From: Hymenobacter latericoloratus
GTDB lineage: Bacteria > Bacteroidota > Bacteroidia > Cytophagales > Hymenobacteraceae
DNA length: 64,000 bases
Assembly (NCBI RefSeq): GCF_014199535.1
Contig: NZ_JACHNV010000002.1
Span: forward strand, 248,001 to 312,000
Direction: 5' to 3'
The notes below the pieces were generated by a model, which did not search any database, was not told where the DNA came from, and saw only the letters and a list, made by a program, of their open reading frames with translations. Each line of letters starts with the position of its first letter. Within the stretch, counting starts at the first letter, position 1. Positions 40,072 through 48,384 of this stretch are shown here, piece by piece. A program made the position numbers and the translations under genes.

Positions 40072-41088
40072 CTACTCCCAATCCTGCCAGCGCAGCACCT
40101 CGCCCACGGCCGGTACATGTAGCTCCCCGCGCAGCATTTTGCCGTTGGCGACTAGTTGCAGTTCCCGGATGGGCTCAGAGGCGGGTTCGTCGCTCAGGTC
40201 GAAGGTGCCGTAGTGCATGGGCACCAAGTGGCCGGCCCGTAGTAGGTTAGCCGCTTTGGCGGCTTCATGGGGGTTTACGTGGCTCATCTGCATCATGTAG
40301 GGCGGCTTGTAGGCCCCGATGGGCAGCAGCACTACATCCAGAGGGCCAAACTGCTTTTCAATGGCCTCGAAATGGTCGGCCATGGAGGTGTCGCCCATGA
40401 AGTAAAGGGTGCGGCCATCGGGCAGGCGCAGCAGGAAAGAGCCCCATAGCACCGTGTTCAGGTCGAAGAGGCCGCGGCGGTGCCAGTGCGAGGCGGGCAG
40501 GTAGAACAGCTCGAAGGGCGCATCGGGGCCTAAATCAAACTGCTGCCACCAGCCGGCCTCCTGCACCGGCAGCGTGCGGGCCATGCCGCGCACCAGCTTC
40601 GCCATGCCCAACGGCCCGAACGCCCGCAGCTGCGGATTCTGGCGGGCCAGCAGCTTAATAGATTTTTCGTCCAGATGGTCGCGGTGGCCGTGGCTAAGCA
40701 GCAGGTAGTCGAGGTTGGTCAGGTCCTCGGGGCGGCAGGGCAGGGGGTGGCGGTGGCGCAACCCCAAGGACGAAAACAGCACCGGGTCAAAAAGGATGGT
40801 TTTGCCACTGATGCGCAGTAGAAACGAGGCGTGTCCCAGCCATACCAGGCCGTCTTCCTGGTTTTGCAGAAACGGCGTACAATCCACCACTTCTGGCACC
40901 CAGGTATCGGCCTTTTTCTCTTCCTTCTGCGGATTCTCGCTCAGCTGCCACTTAATCACGGTGCCGAAGTTCGGCTCGTAGAGCTCCTCGCCGTTGCAGT
41001 ATTCGGCCCCTATCATTTTGTTGCCGGGATAATTGGGCTTGATGGTGGCTAGTTGCGGGTTGCGGACGAAGCGAGGGGTAGGGGCCAT
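40072..41088 (-). CDS. Metallo-beta-lactamase-fold hydrolase (NAPE-PLD/UlaG-like)
   Basis: 338 residues from ATG at 41088, which starts MAPTPRFVRNPQLATIKPNYPGNK; the frame is open 16 codons further upstream, through a hydrophobic stretch that might be a signal. Metal motifs: LLLSHGHRDHLD, then HWHRRG, FMGDTSMADHF and PMHYGTFDL. The order and the VWLGHASFLLRISGKTILFDPVL start place it with the family of N-acyl-phosphatidylethanolamine phospholipase D-like and UlaG-like hydrolases. The substrate is unknown. Confidence 0.9.
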   Translation of the reverse strand: MAPTPRFVRNPQLATIKPNYPGNKMIGAEYCNGEELYEPNFGTVIKWQLSENPQKEEKKADTWVPEVVDCTPFLQNQEDGLVWLGHASFLLRISGKTILFDPVLFSSLGLRHRHPLPCRPEDLTNLDYLLLSHGHRDHLDEKSIKLLARQNPQLRAFGPLGMAKLVRGMARTLPVQEAGWWQQFDLGPDAPFELFYLPASHWHRRGLFDLNTVLWGSFLLRLPDGRTLYFMGDTSMADHFEAIEKQFGPLDVVLLPIGAYKPPYMMQMSHVNPHEAAKAANLLRAGHLVPMHYGTFDLSDEPASEPIRELQLVANGKMLRGELHVPAVGEVLRWQDWE

Positions 41089-41140
41089 GCGCGGCGGAAG
41101 AAGACAGAAGAGACTGAACAGGGCAAAAAAAATCAATCCG

Positions 41141-41242
41141 TGTCATCCTGAGCACAGCGAAGGACCTTACCCAGCTAGAACAAGTCGTTAAGACAAGGTT
41201 TGTTCTGGCGTGATAAGGTCCTTCGCTGTGCTCAGGATGACA
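41141..41242. repeat. TCATCCTGAGC-family palindromic element, copy 2
   Basis: The 29-bp arms at 41141-41169 and 41214-41242 are perfect reverse complements. Compared with copy 1 (30171) the core changes from GAGCGGAGCGAAGG to GAGCACAGCGAAGG, and the partner arm changes in step. An additional inner dyad (AGAACAA/TTGTTCT) lies in the loop. It separates two leftward genes. Confidence 0.9.
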
Positions 41243-41249
41243 AAGAGGA

Positions 41250-41819
41250 TTACCAGTACCCGCCCGGCCCGTAGAGCGGCGAATAGGCACCGGGGTAAGC
41301 CGTAGCACCATTGCTCACCCGCACCCCACCCGACACCGAGAAGTTCTCCGTGATGTGGTAGTCGGCGCGCAGGTTCACGCCGGAGCCCAGGTTACCCCCA
41401 AAACCGGCGTAAGGGTTCACCTGAAAACCGGAGGTAGGCGTCAGGTCTTTCCACGCGGAGCCGGTCAGGGTCACGCGCGGCGACAGGGCATACTGGCCGC
41501 CGCCCTGAATGAGGTAGCGGTTCTGGGCTGTGGCCCCGAAGCGGCCGGCCTCCCCGAAGGGCATGTACGCCGCACCCGGCATCATGCGCATATAGGTAAC
41601 GCCACCAAACACCGAGAATCGGTTGGTAACCGGCACCGAAACCGTGGGGCTGAGGTAGGTAGCCGAGCCGTAGCGGCCCGCAAACATAGCCCCGGCGTTG
41701 AGGCTGTACAAAGGCTTCAGGCCCAGCCGGGGGGCAGATGCGGGCTGTTCGGGCGCCTGGGCCTGAGCCGCGCCGGCTAGCAATAAGCCAAAGGTGAGCA
41801 GGGAAAGGAATCGGAGCAT
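41250..41819 (-). CDS. Secreted, outer-membrane-like beta protein of unknown function
   Basis: 189 residues from ATG at 41819, with a signal peptide ending GAAQAQ. The mature chain is Gly- and aromatic-rich with repeating amphipathic strands (SLNAGAMFAGRYGSATYLSPTVSVPVTNRFSVFGGVTYMR; VNPYAGFGGNLGSGVNLRADYHITENFSVSGGVRV), as in small outer-membrane barrels. It ends in YW, an aromatic C-terminus expected of barrels. No family was named. Confidence 0.7.
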   Translation of the reverse strand: MLRFLSLLTFGLLLAGAAQAQAPEQPASAPRLGLKPLYSLNAGAMFAGRYGSATYLSPTVSVPVTNRFSVFGGVTYMRMMPGAAYMPFGEAGRFGATAQNRYLIQGGGQYALSPRVTLTGSAWKDLTPTSGFQVNPYAGFGGNLGSGVNLRADYHITENFSVSGGVRVSNGATAYPGAYSPLYGPGGYW

Positions 41820-41940
41820 AGGAAAAGCGGCCGGAACCGTTGGGTGAACCGGCATCTAAGGTACGAAACGCTGGGCGGCCCGTTACCGTGCCCGGCCCGG
41901 AAAAAACTGCCACCTTCACTGCCGTTTACCTTGCTACCCT

Positions 41941-42594
41941 ATGTCTGACTATCAATCCTATCAGCGGTTTGCCTCCGTGGAAGCGGCTCAGCCTCTGATC
42001 CAGCTGCTGCACGAGCACGACATTCCCTACGAAACCGTCTTCGATCAGCCGCGCATCGACCCCTCGTTTGCCTTCAACCCCACCAGCACCTACTTCGTGG
42101 TGCAGCTGCGCCCCGAGGACTTTGAGCGCGCCCACGCCCTGGAGCTGGCCGCCAGCGACGAGCTAACCGCCAATGCCCCTACCGACCATTACCTGTTCAA
42201 CTTCACCGACGACGAGCTACTCGACATCCTGCTCAAGCCCGACGAGTGGAACAGCTTTGATGTGGCCCTGGCTCGCCGTATTCTGCGCCAGCGCGGCCAC
42301 GACGTTAGTCCGGCCCTGACGGAGCGCCTGCGGCAGCAGCGGATTCAGGATTTGGCCCAGCCCGAGCCCCGCCAAAAAGCCTGGGTGGTATTTGGCTACG
42401 TAACGGCCTTGCTGGGCGGCGTCATTGCCCTGTTTATCGGCTGGCACCTCTATTCGCACAAAAAGCAGCTACCCGATGGCCGGCAGGTATACGGCTTCCT
42501 ACCCCAGGACCGCGCCCACGGCCTGCGTATTCTGGCACTGGGTGCGGTGGGCTTCCTGCTGGTGCTGGCCTGGCGCTTTTACACGGGCCAGTAA
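41941..42594 (+). CDS. Membrane protein with N-terminal DUF2007-like domain
   Basis: 217 residues. The N-terminal region (YQRFASVEAAQPLIQLLHEHDIPYETV and YFVVQLRPEDFERAHALE) has the alpha/beta pattern of DUF2007, putative signal-transducing proteins. A helical region follows, then two membrane helices at the C-terminus (VVFGYVTALLGGVIALFIGWHLY and LRILALGAVGFLLVLAWRF). Topology suggests a cytoplasmic domain anchored by its tail. Function unknown. Next gene after 99 bases, same strand. Confidence 0.7.
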   Translation: MSDYQSYQRFASVEAAQPLIQLLHEHDIPYETVFDQPRIDPSFAFNPTSTYFVVQLRPEDFERAHALELAASDELTANAPTDHYLFNFTDDELLDILLKPDEWNSFDVALARRILRQRGHDVSPALTERLRQQRIQDLAQPEPRQKAWVVFGYVTALLGGVIALFIGWHLYSHKKQLPDGRQVYGFLPQDRAHGLRILALGAVGFLLVLAWRFYTGQ

Positions 42595-42693
42595 GCTGGC
42601 AAGCCCCGCGCTACCCTTTGCCGGAGGCTAAACCGAAATCTGTACTTTAGGCGCATCAACTGTATTTTTCTACTTTCTTACTTTATCTACTTC

Positions 42694-43425
42694 ATGGAAG
42701 AATTTGTACCCGAGCAGCACGAGGAAGCGCAGCCAGTTCTGCACATCAGCGCCGAAGAGGCGGCCCGCATCCAGGGCACGTTTATGCAACAAGTGTACGG
42801 CTGGATGGCCGGTGCTTTGGCTCTCACGGGCGGGGTAGCCATGCTCGTCAGCTCCGTGCCCGAGTTGGTGGAAGTGGTAGCCGGAAACCGATTGGTGTTC
42901 TTTGGGCTGTTACTGCTGGAAATGTTTGTGGTGGGTTACATCTCCAGCCGCGCCTTCGACATGTCGGCCTCCTCCATCACGGGCGCTTTCATTGCTTACT
43001 CGGCTCTGAACGGCATTACCCTGAGCGTAATCTTCCTGGTTTTCACCGCCGATTCTCTGGCCTCTACCTTCTTCGTGACCGGTGGCACCTTCGCCGTAAT
43101 GAGCTTGTACGGCTATTTCACGCGCACCAACCTGGCCCACTGGGGCAATGTGCTGATGATGGGTCTGGTCGGCCTTGTCATTGCATCAGTAGTGAATATG
43201 TTCTGGCTAAACTCGGTGTTGTACACCATCACCTCGTTCATCGGCGTTATCCTGTTTGTAGCCCTCACCGCCTACGATACGCAGAAGCTTAAAGCCCTGG
43301 CCTTTGTAGGGCTGGAAGATGAAGCCACCGACCGCAAAGCCGCCGTGCTAGGTGCCCTTACCCTCTACCTCGATTTCATCAATCTGTTCCTGTTCCTGCT
43401 GCGCATTTTCGGCCGTCGTCGTTAA
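42694..43425 (+). CDS. Bax inhibitor-1 / YccA-family membrane protein
   Basis: 243 residues with seven helices. Family features: FMQQVYGWMAGALALTGGVAML, TFFVTGGTFAVMSLYGYFTRTNLAHWGN, TAYDTQKLKALA (the acidic residue in TAYDTQ is the di-aspartyl pH-sensor position), and the C-terminal LGALTLYLDFINLFLFLLRIFG. Relatives such as BsYetJ conduct calcium; YccA modulates FtsH proteolysis. Which applies here is open. It is followed by an unusually long terminator. Confidence 0.95.
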   Translation: MEEFVPEQHEEAQPVLHISAEEAARIQGTFMQQVYGWMAGALALTGGVAMLVSSVPELVEVVAGNRLVFFGLLLLEMFVVGYISSRAFDMSASSITGAFIAYSALNGITLSVIFLVFTADSLASTFFVTGGTFAVMSLYGYFTRTNLAHWGNVLMMGLVGLVIASVVNMFWLNSVLYTITSFIGVILFVALTAYDTQKLKALAFVGLEDEATDRKAAVLGALTLYLDFINLFLFLLRIFGRRR

Positions 43426-43439
43426 CAGCAGAACAAAGT

Positions 43440-43495
43440 TTTACAACAAACAAGCCCTACCTCACTGCAGTGAGGTAGGGCTTGTTTGTTGTAAA
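43440..43495. terminator. 56-base perfect palindrome acting as a bidirectional terminator
   Basis: 28 bases (43440-43467) are directly followed by their exact complement (43468-43495), no spacer, with T/A-rich ends. It separates the convergent genes ending at 43425 and 43515. Confidence 0.85.
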
Positions 43496-43514
43496 GGGGT
43501 AGGTGGGAAACGGG

Positions 43515-45371
43515 TTACCGCTTTCCGCCTGATTTGGCCTTGCCGTTCAGCCATTCCTCCCGGAATTTCTTCTGAGCTTTAGTCAGGGTACGGTCGGCTT
43601 TCTCATAAGGCACTACCTCAAGGTCCGAGTTTTCCTGGAGCGTAACCGGCACCGTGCGTACCCCGTCGCGGGCCCGGGCTTCCACCTGAATGACGTCGCC
43701 AGGTTTGTGTGCCGTTAGGAGCTTCTGCACTTCCCTGGCATTGGTGGGCTTGCGGCCATCCAGCCTCAACACCACATCTTCCCGGTCGAGGCCGGCGAGG
43801 TAGAAGGGGCTGCCCAGCAGGGTAGTACCCAGGGTGGCGCTACTGTCGGGGTTGAACTGCAGGCGGGCTTCCAGGGTGGCCTGTCCGGCCTGGGCCCGGC
43901 GCACCAGCAGCCCGGCCGGGGCCAGCAACTGCTCGTAGTTGTGCGCTTCGTGCCCCATGATGTGCTGGCGGAAAAACTGGCCGGCAAAGGTGGTATCCTT
44001 GGTTACCTGGCCCAGTACCCGTTGCAGGTCGCGGAGGGTGTAGGGCTTGGCGGGAGCGTAGTTCTGCTGCTGGCCGTGCTCCTTCCAGAGGGCGCGCAGG
44101 TAGGTGTCGAGGTCGGTTTTGAAGCGCTGGCGCAGCTGCAGGTCCAGGGCCAGGGCGTTGCCCGCGCCAATGTAGTAGTAGCTCAGGTAGGTGTTCGAGC
44201 GGTTGTTGGGGTCGATGGCGGCGGCGGCATCCACGAAGGGCGCCTGCTGGCTCATGTACACCGGCGAGTAGCGTTTCGGGCCGGGTATGGTCAGCATGGC
44301 ATCCACAATGCCGCTGAGGGCCTCCTGGCAGTACTGCTCGTCGGTGTAGATGCCGGCCCGGCGCAGCAGCAGCTCGCCGTAGTACTGGGTAAAGCCCTCA
44401 GCAAACCACAGATTGCTGCTCATGTTGGCCCGCTGGAAATCAAACGGCTCCAGGTCCTGGGGGCGCAGACGCTCCACGTTCCAGCTGTGGAAAAACTCGT
44501 GGGCCACGGTGCCGAGGTTATCGATGGCGCCGGGGCCGCGCAGGGGACGGCTGCTGGTGAGGCTGGTGGAGTTGCGGTGCTCCATCCCGTCGGAGCTGGT
44601 TTGGGGCAGGTAGTTGGCCACGAAGGTGTAGCGCCCGAAGTCGTAATCGGGCAGGCCCCCGAAGATAGCGGCGGCCTCCTTCACAATCTTTTTGGTTTGC
44701 TCGGTGTAGGCGTCCAGCTCCGCGGGGGTGCCGTCGTGCAGCACCTGCAGCTCAATGGTTTTGCCCTGCTCCTGCCAGGTGCGTACCTGCTGGGGCCCCA
44801 GGGAGGTAGGCGAATCCATGAGGTATTGCAGGTTAGGCGCGTACCAGGTAGCGCCGCCCGCATCGGGCCGCAGCTGGGAGGCTACCGTCCAGCCTTGGGG
44901 TAGGGCAAACTTCACCTCGGCCGGGCGCTGCTCCAGGCCCTGGGCGTAGGCCAGGGTAGCCGGGATGTTCAGGTGGGCGTGGCGGCTGTCGATGCCGGCG
45001 TAGGTTCCGTCGGTTCGGTCGCCGAACAGGGTGTAGATAAACGTCACGGTACCATCGTGGCCGGCTACGGTCCATCCATAGGGGTCGGGCTTCATCACCG
45101 ACAAGCGTTGGCCCTTGGAATCCGTGGCCTGTACGTCGTACACGTTCTTGGCAAACTCATGCAGGGCGTAGCGGCCGGGCGAGGAGCGGGCCATGCGCAC
45201 CTGCAGGGGGCCGGCCGGCAGCTCCCGGAACGTAACCGTGATGCGCGCCTCGTGGTGCGCGGCATTCGGGAAGGAAAGGTTGTATTGAACCGGAGCCTGG
45301 GCCTGGGCGGGCCGGCCAAAGGCGAGGGGTAGGGCCAGGGCCAGCAGGGCCGCCGATTTCCGCATCGTCAT
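43515..45371 (-). CDS. M61-family metallopeptidase with C-terminal PDZ domain
   Basis: 618 residues with a signal peptide (cleavage near RPAQAQA). An N-terminal beta domain (about 25-170) precedes the gluzincin catalytic domain: GMEHRNST, zinc motif HEFFHSWN (His291, Glu292, His295), and the third ligand Glu325 in WFAEGFTQYY. A PDZ domain follows at about 500-580 (LGTTLLGSPFYLAGLDREDVVLRLDGRK). M61 enzymes are glycyl aminopeptidase-like. The gene is monocistronic. A start two codons later, at the second Met, is equally plausible. Confidence 0.94.
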   Translation of the reverse strand: MTMRKSAALLALALPLAFGRPAQAQAPVQYNLSFPNAAHHEARITVTFRELPAGPLQVRMARSSPGRYALHEFAKNVYDVQATDSKGQRLSVMKPDPYGWTVAGHDGTVTFIYTLFGDRTDGTYAGIDSRHAHLNIPATLAYAQGLEQRPAEVKFALPQGWTVASQLRPDAGGATWYAPNLQYLMDSPTSLGPQQVRTWQEQGKTIELQVLHDGTPAELDAYTEQTKKIVKEAAAIFGGLPDYDFGRYTFVANYLPQTSSDGMEHRNSTSLTSSRPLRGPGAIDNLGTVAHEFFHSWNVERLRPQDLEPFDFQRANMSSNLWFAEGFTQYYGELLLRRAGIYTDEQYCQEALSGIVDAMLTIPGPKRYSPVYMSQQAPFVDAAAAIDPNNRSNTYLSYYYIGAGNALALDLQLRQRFKTDLDTYLRALWKEHGQQQNYAPAKPYTLRDLQRVLGQVTKDTTFAGQFFRQHIMGHEAHNYEQLLAPAGLLVRRAQAGQATLEARLQFNPDSSATLGTTLLGSPFYLAGLDREDVVLRLDGRKPTNAREVQKLLTAHKPGDVIQVEARARDGVRTVPVTLQENSDLEVVPYEKADRTLTKAQKKFREEWLNGKAKSGGKR

Positions 45372-45439
45372 ACGCAGAGAAATGGAGAGGAACAGAAAGG
45401 AAACGCTAACCTAACAGGTATCCGGCAGAGCTGACAGTA

Positions 45440-46135
45440 TTAGGGGCAGAAACTGAGCAGAGCAGATGCATTTTCAGCGCCGGCAGTTGCCTGCCGCCAC
45501 ACGCTGGCCTCTATCATCTCCCCGAAAAACCGGCCGGCCGGTGCTCTCGACAATCCTGCCCGCGTCAGCTCGGTTTCAATCGGCGGCCGCCGCCGGGCAC
45601 TAATGCCGGTGGTGAGGCCGAAAAACCAGTACATCAGCCGCAGTAACAGCGCGTGCCACCAGCGCTGGGGCGCGGCAAAATCGGCCAGGAGCCAGGCGCC
45701 GCCCGGCGCCAGCGCCGTGTGCAGCCGCCGAACCAGAAGCCGCAGCCGATGCGGCTCAAACAGGTCCAGAAAGAAAAAGGTAGCTACCGTTGCAAACTGC
45801 TCGTCGGCCCGCAAAGTGGCCTCCGTACCCAGCCGGAATTCCACCTGGCCCAAGCACAGGGGTAGGGTTTTCGCAAGCCAGGCCTGGCTGCGGCGTAGCA
45901 TCCGGGGTGAGGCTTCCAGGTACAGCACCTGCGCTGCGGGCCGGCGCCGCAGCACCTGGCCCAGCACCCAGCCTGTGCCGCCCCCAATAATGAGCACGCG
46001 GCCTTCCTGCTCCGGCAAACCTGCTTGCAGCGCGGCTTGCTGCGCCTGCTGCAGGCTGCGTCCGTACACCAGCCGGGCCAGCGGGTCGTAGAAAGAGGCC
46101 ACCAAGTCGAAGCCGGAATCAGGGAGGCGAGGCAT
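45440..46135 (-). CDS. Class I SAM-dependent methyltransferase
   Basis: 231 residues from ATG at 46135 (MPRLPDSGFDLVASFYDPLARLVYG). The nucleotide-binding motif is VLIIGGGTGWVLGQVL, followed by the acidic strand end YLEASPRML. The post-motif region TFFFLDLF and WLLADFAAP fits the Rossmann-like fold. The substrate is unknown; the D-x-V-A-x-F-Y-D-P start recalls ubiquinone/menaquinone-type methyltransferases. Divergent from the PAP2 gene at 46199. Confidence 0.88.
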   Translation of the reverse strand: MPRLPDSGFDLVASFYDPLARLVYGRSLQQAQQAALQAGLPEQEGRVLIIGGGTGWVLGQVLRRRPAAQVLYLEASPRMLRRSQAWLAKTLPLCLGQVEFRLGTEATLRADEQFATVATFFFLDLFEPHRLRLLVRRLHTALAPGGAWLLADFAAPQRWWHALLLRLMYWFFGLTTGISARRRPPIETELTRAGLSRAPAGRFFGEMIEASVWRQATAGAENASALLSFCP

Positions 46136-46198
46136 ACGCAAAGCTAGCAGGGTAGGCGGGAGCGTCGACAAATTGCCGGCCGCATCGTATCAGGACCT

Positions 46199-46915
46199 AT
46201 GACGACGACGTTGCGCCGGTTGCTGGCCGGTATTACCCTTTTCGTAACCGAATTTGCCATTACCCTCATGCTGGGGACGCTGGGCGTGGTGCTGTTCCTG
46301 GCCCTGAGCCGGGAAGTGTTCGACCAGGACGCCGCCACGTTCGACGCCGCCGCGTTTCGCTGGTCGCGGCAGTTGCTGGGCCCTGAGCGGCAGCAGTGGG
46401 TGGAAGCGGTTACGTTTCTGGCTTCCCGCAATTTTATTTCCGGGGCCGCGGGCCTGCTCATCAACTGGTTTCTGCTGGTGCAGCGCCACCGGTGGTACTC
46501 GCTGCTGGTGCCGGTGGTGGCCTTGGGCAGCATCACCCTGAACCTGGTGCTCAAGCAGCTCTATAACCGCCCGCGCCCCCTGCTACCCCTTACCTCGGCC
46601 TCGGGCCTGAGCTTTCCCAGCGGCCACGCCATGATATCGGCCTCCTTCTACGGCCTGCTCATTTACTTGGTCTGGACGCATGTGCGCCGCCCGGCCGTGC
46701 GCTACCCCCTGGTGGCCGCGCTGCTGCTGCTGATTCTGCTCATCGGCCTGACGCGGGTGTATTTGCGGGTGCACTACGCCACCGACGTGCTGGCCGGCTT
46801 TACGGCAGGGGCGGGCTGGCTGATTGTGGCCATTCCGCTGCTGAAACAAGTAGAAATTATGGTGAAAAAACGATTTAAAAAGCAACTGCAATCAGCTGAA
46901 AAACAGCCTATATAG
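46199..46915 (+). CDS. PAP2-family membrane phosphatase, paralogue 1
   Basis: 238 residues, about six helices. Motifs: KQLYNRPRP, LSFPSGHAMISA and RVYLRVHYATDVLAG. Very similar in sequence, down to identical nucleotides around the PSGHA motif, to the gene at 47336, so the two are recent paralogues. The C-terminal tail is basic (KKRFKKQLQ). Likely substrate: undecaprenyl pyrophosphate or another lipid phosphate. Confidence 0.92.
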   Translation: MTTTLRRLLAGITLFVTEFAITLMLGTLGVVLFLALSREVFDQDAATFDAAAFRWSRQLLGPERQQWVEAVTFLASRNFISGAAGLLINWFLLVQRHRWYSLLVPVVALGSITLNLVLKQLYNRPRPLLPLTSASGLSFPSGHAMISASFYGLLIYLVWTHVRRPAVRYPLVAALLLLILLIGLTRVYLRVHYATDVLAGFTAGAGWLIVAIPLLKQVEIMVKKRFKKQLQSAEKQPI

Positions 46916-46968
46916 CGTAAAATCAGGCTTTTTTCAAAAAAATTTATCAAGTTTTTTTGAGCAAAAGC

Positions 46969-47000
46969 TTGACACGGGTCGAAAAAGGCCCCTATCTTTG
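46969..47000 (+). promoter_or_regulatory. Promoter of tRNA-Leu
   Basis: TTG at 46969-46971, 21 bases, then TATCTTTG at 46993-47000, matching the Bacteroidota TTG/TAnnTTTG pattern. The mature tRNA begins 48 bases downstream. Confidence 0.75.
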
Positions 47001-47047
47001 CAGCATCAAATGACAACCACCACGGCGGTCAGATGATAAAAAAAGCT

Positions 47048-47129
47048 GCGCTTGTGGCGAAATTGGTAGACGCGCTGTCTTCAGGCGGCAGTTCCGAAAG
47101 GTGTGAGAGTTCGAGTCTCTCCGAGCGCA
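47048..47129 (+). tRNA. tRNA-Leu (CAG)
   Basis: 82 bases. The acceptor stem pairs GCGCTTG (47048-47054) with CGAGCGC (47122-47128), with discriminator A47129. The D-arm contains TGGTAGACGCGC; the anticodon loop TTCAGGC gives CAG at positions 34-36; a variable arm typical of class II tRNA follows; the T-arm is GAGAGTTCGAGTCTCTC. The 3' CCA is not encoded (next bases CGA). The gene lies between two PAP2 paralogues. Confidence 0.95.
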
Positions 47130-47131
47130 CG

Positions 47132-47165
47132 AAAGCCGATCCAGAAATGGGTCGGCTTTTTTGTT
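47132..47165 (+). terminator. Terminator of tRNA-Leu
   Basis: Stem AAAGCCGATCC with GGGTCGGCTTT (one mismatch), 6- to 7-base loop, then TTTTTTGTTTT. Confidence 0.85.
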
Positions 47166-47335
47166 TTATCCCGGATTCGCGCTGATTGGATTGATTTCGC
47201 TGATTTCTCGTAAGGACGGTGTATTGAAGCCGGCTTCAGTGGTTTTTCCAGGACTTGCTGGTGGGAGGTGAGGCAGTGCCCCGTTTTCCTACCCCTGCCA
47301 AACAAACAAACCTATCCGCTACCAGCTCCTGAAAA

Positions 47336-48019
47336 ATGAAGTCGTTTGCCGGCCGCTTACTGGCCCTGTTTAGCCTGCTTACCCTGGAAGTGGCGCTGGT
47401 AGGAGGCATGTTTCTGCTGTCGGCGCTGTTGTTTTTCTACCTCACGCGGGTAGTTTTTGTGCAGCACTCGGTGGCGTTTGATGCCTGGGCCTTCGGGCAG
47501 ATGGACGTGCTGCGCGCCGCTTGGCCCGGCCTGACTACTCTGGTCTATGGCCTGACGTTTTTTGCTTCCCTGCCTTTTCTGGTGGGGGCGGGGGTAGGAA
47601 TACCCGTCGTGCTGCGGGGGCGTGGGCATAAGCGCGAGGGGTTGGAGGTGTTTCTGGCCGTAGCCGGAGCCGCGCTGCTGAATCAACTGCTCAAAACGCA
47701 TTTTCAGCGCGTGCGGCCTGCTTCGGCGCTGATTTTCCAGCAGGGCCTGAGCTTTCCCAGCGGCCACGCCATGATTGGGCTGGCCCTCTACGGCTGCCTG
47801 GCCTGGCTGCTCTGGCGGCACCGGCGCCACCCCATTTGGGCCGCCTTGCTGCTACTGTTCGCAATGCTCATCGGCCTCACGCGGGTGTACCTGCATGTGC
47901 ACTACGCTACCGATGTGCTGGCCGGCTTCGCAGCGGGGCTGCTCTGGTTAATTCTGCTGCGCACCGCGCTGCTGCTCTGGTGGCGGGGAAAAGCAGGAAG
48001 TGAGGAAGCGAGGAGGTGA
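47336..48019 (+). CDS. PAP2-family membrane phosphatase, paralogue 2
   Basis: 227 residues, about six helices. Motifs: LLKTHFQRVRP, LSFPSGHAMIGLALYG and RVYLHVHYATDVLAG. It is the close paralogue of the gene at 46199, on the other side of tRNA-Leu. Motif 1 reads K-x5-RVRP rather than K-x5-RPRP. The last codons (EEARR) run into the REPIN-like element at 48034, whose GGTGA array begins at the stop. Probable function: lipid-phosphate hydrolysis. Confidence 0.92.
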   Translation: MKSFAGRLLALFSLLTLEVALVGGMFLLSALLFFYLTRVVFVQHSVAFDAWAFGQMDVLRAAWPGLTTLVYGLTFFASLPFLVGAGVGIPVVLRGRGHKREGLEVFLAVAGAALLNQLLKTHFQRVRPASALIFQQGLSFPSGHAMIGLALYGCLAWLLWRHRRHPIWAALLLLFAMLIGLTRVYLHVHYATDVLAGFAAGLLWLILLRTALLLWWRGKAGSEEARR

Positions 48020-48033
48020 TGGGGTGAAACGCG

Positions 48034-48352
48034 CTGGCGGCAGACTTCTGGCCGGAGGCCAGGCGTCCGTCCGCCGGCCAATGGGGCAAGTCTCCCGACT
48101 TGCGGCCGCCGAAGGCGGCCAGCTCGCGCCTGCGCCGTTAGGCGTCCGCTCAAATCTCCTACCCCCTCCCCCTTGGCTTCGTGAGCACCAAACCAGCAGG
48201 CATTTTACACACATCTATAAACAAGGCAACTACTCCTAGCAGTGCGAATGGCGCAGGCGCGAGCGGGCCGCCTTCGGCGGCCGCAAGTCGGGAGACTTGC
48301 CCCATTAGCCGGCGGGCAGACGCCTGGCCTGTGGCCAGAAGTCTGCCGCCAG
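48034..48352. repeat. REPIN-like element, locus 2 (same family as 13948-14258)
   Basis: The arms at about 48034-48136 and 48250-48352 are reverse complements with about six mismatches, and match the arms of locus 1. Spacer 48137-48249 is unrelated to the spacer of locus 1. GGTGA repeats lie outside the left arm (48016-48027) and TCACC repeats outside the right arm (48367-48390). Fills the 365-base gap between PAP2 paralogue 2 and the GAF protein. No reading frame looks coding. Confidence 0.9.
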
Positions 48353-48384
48353 TCCTGTAGCGCGTTTCACCCCATCACCTCAAA

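Noticed and set aside
47081-47305. A 74-codon frame on the - strand over tRNA-Leu
   Set aside because: It overlaps the tRNA and its terminator and has no coding features.
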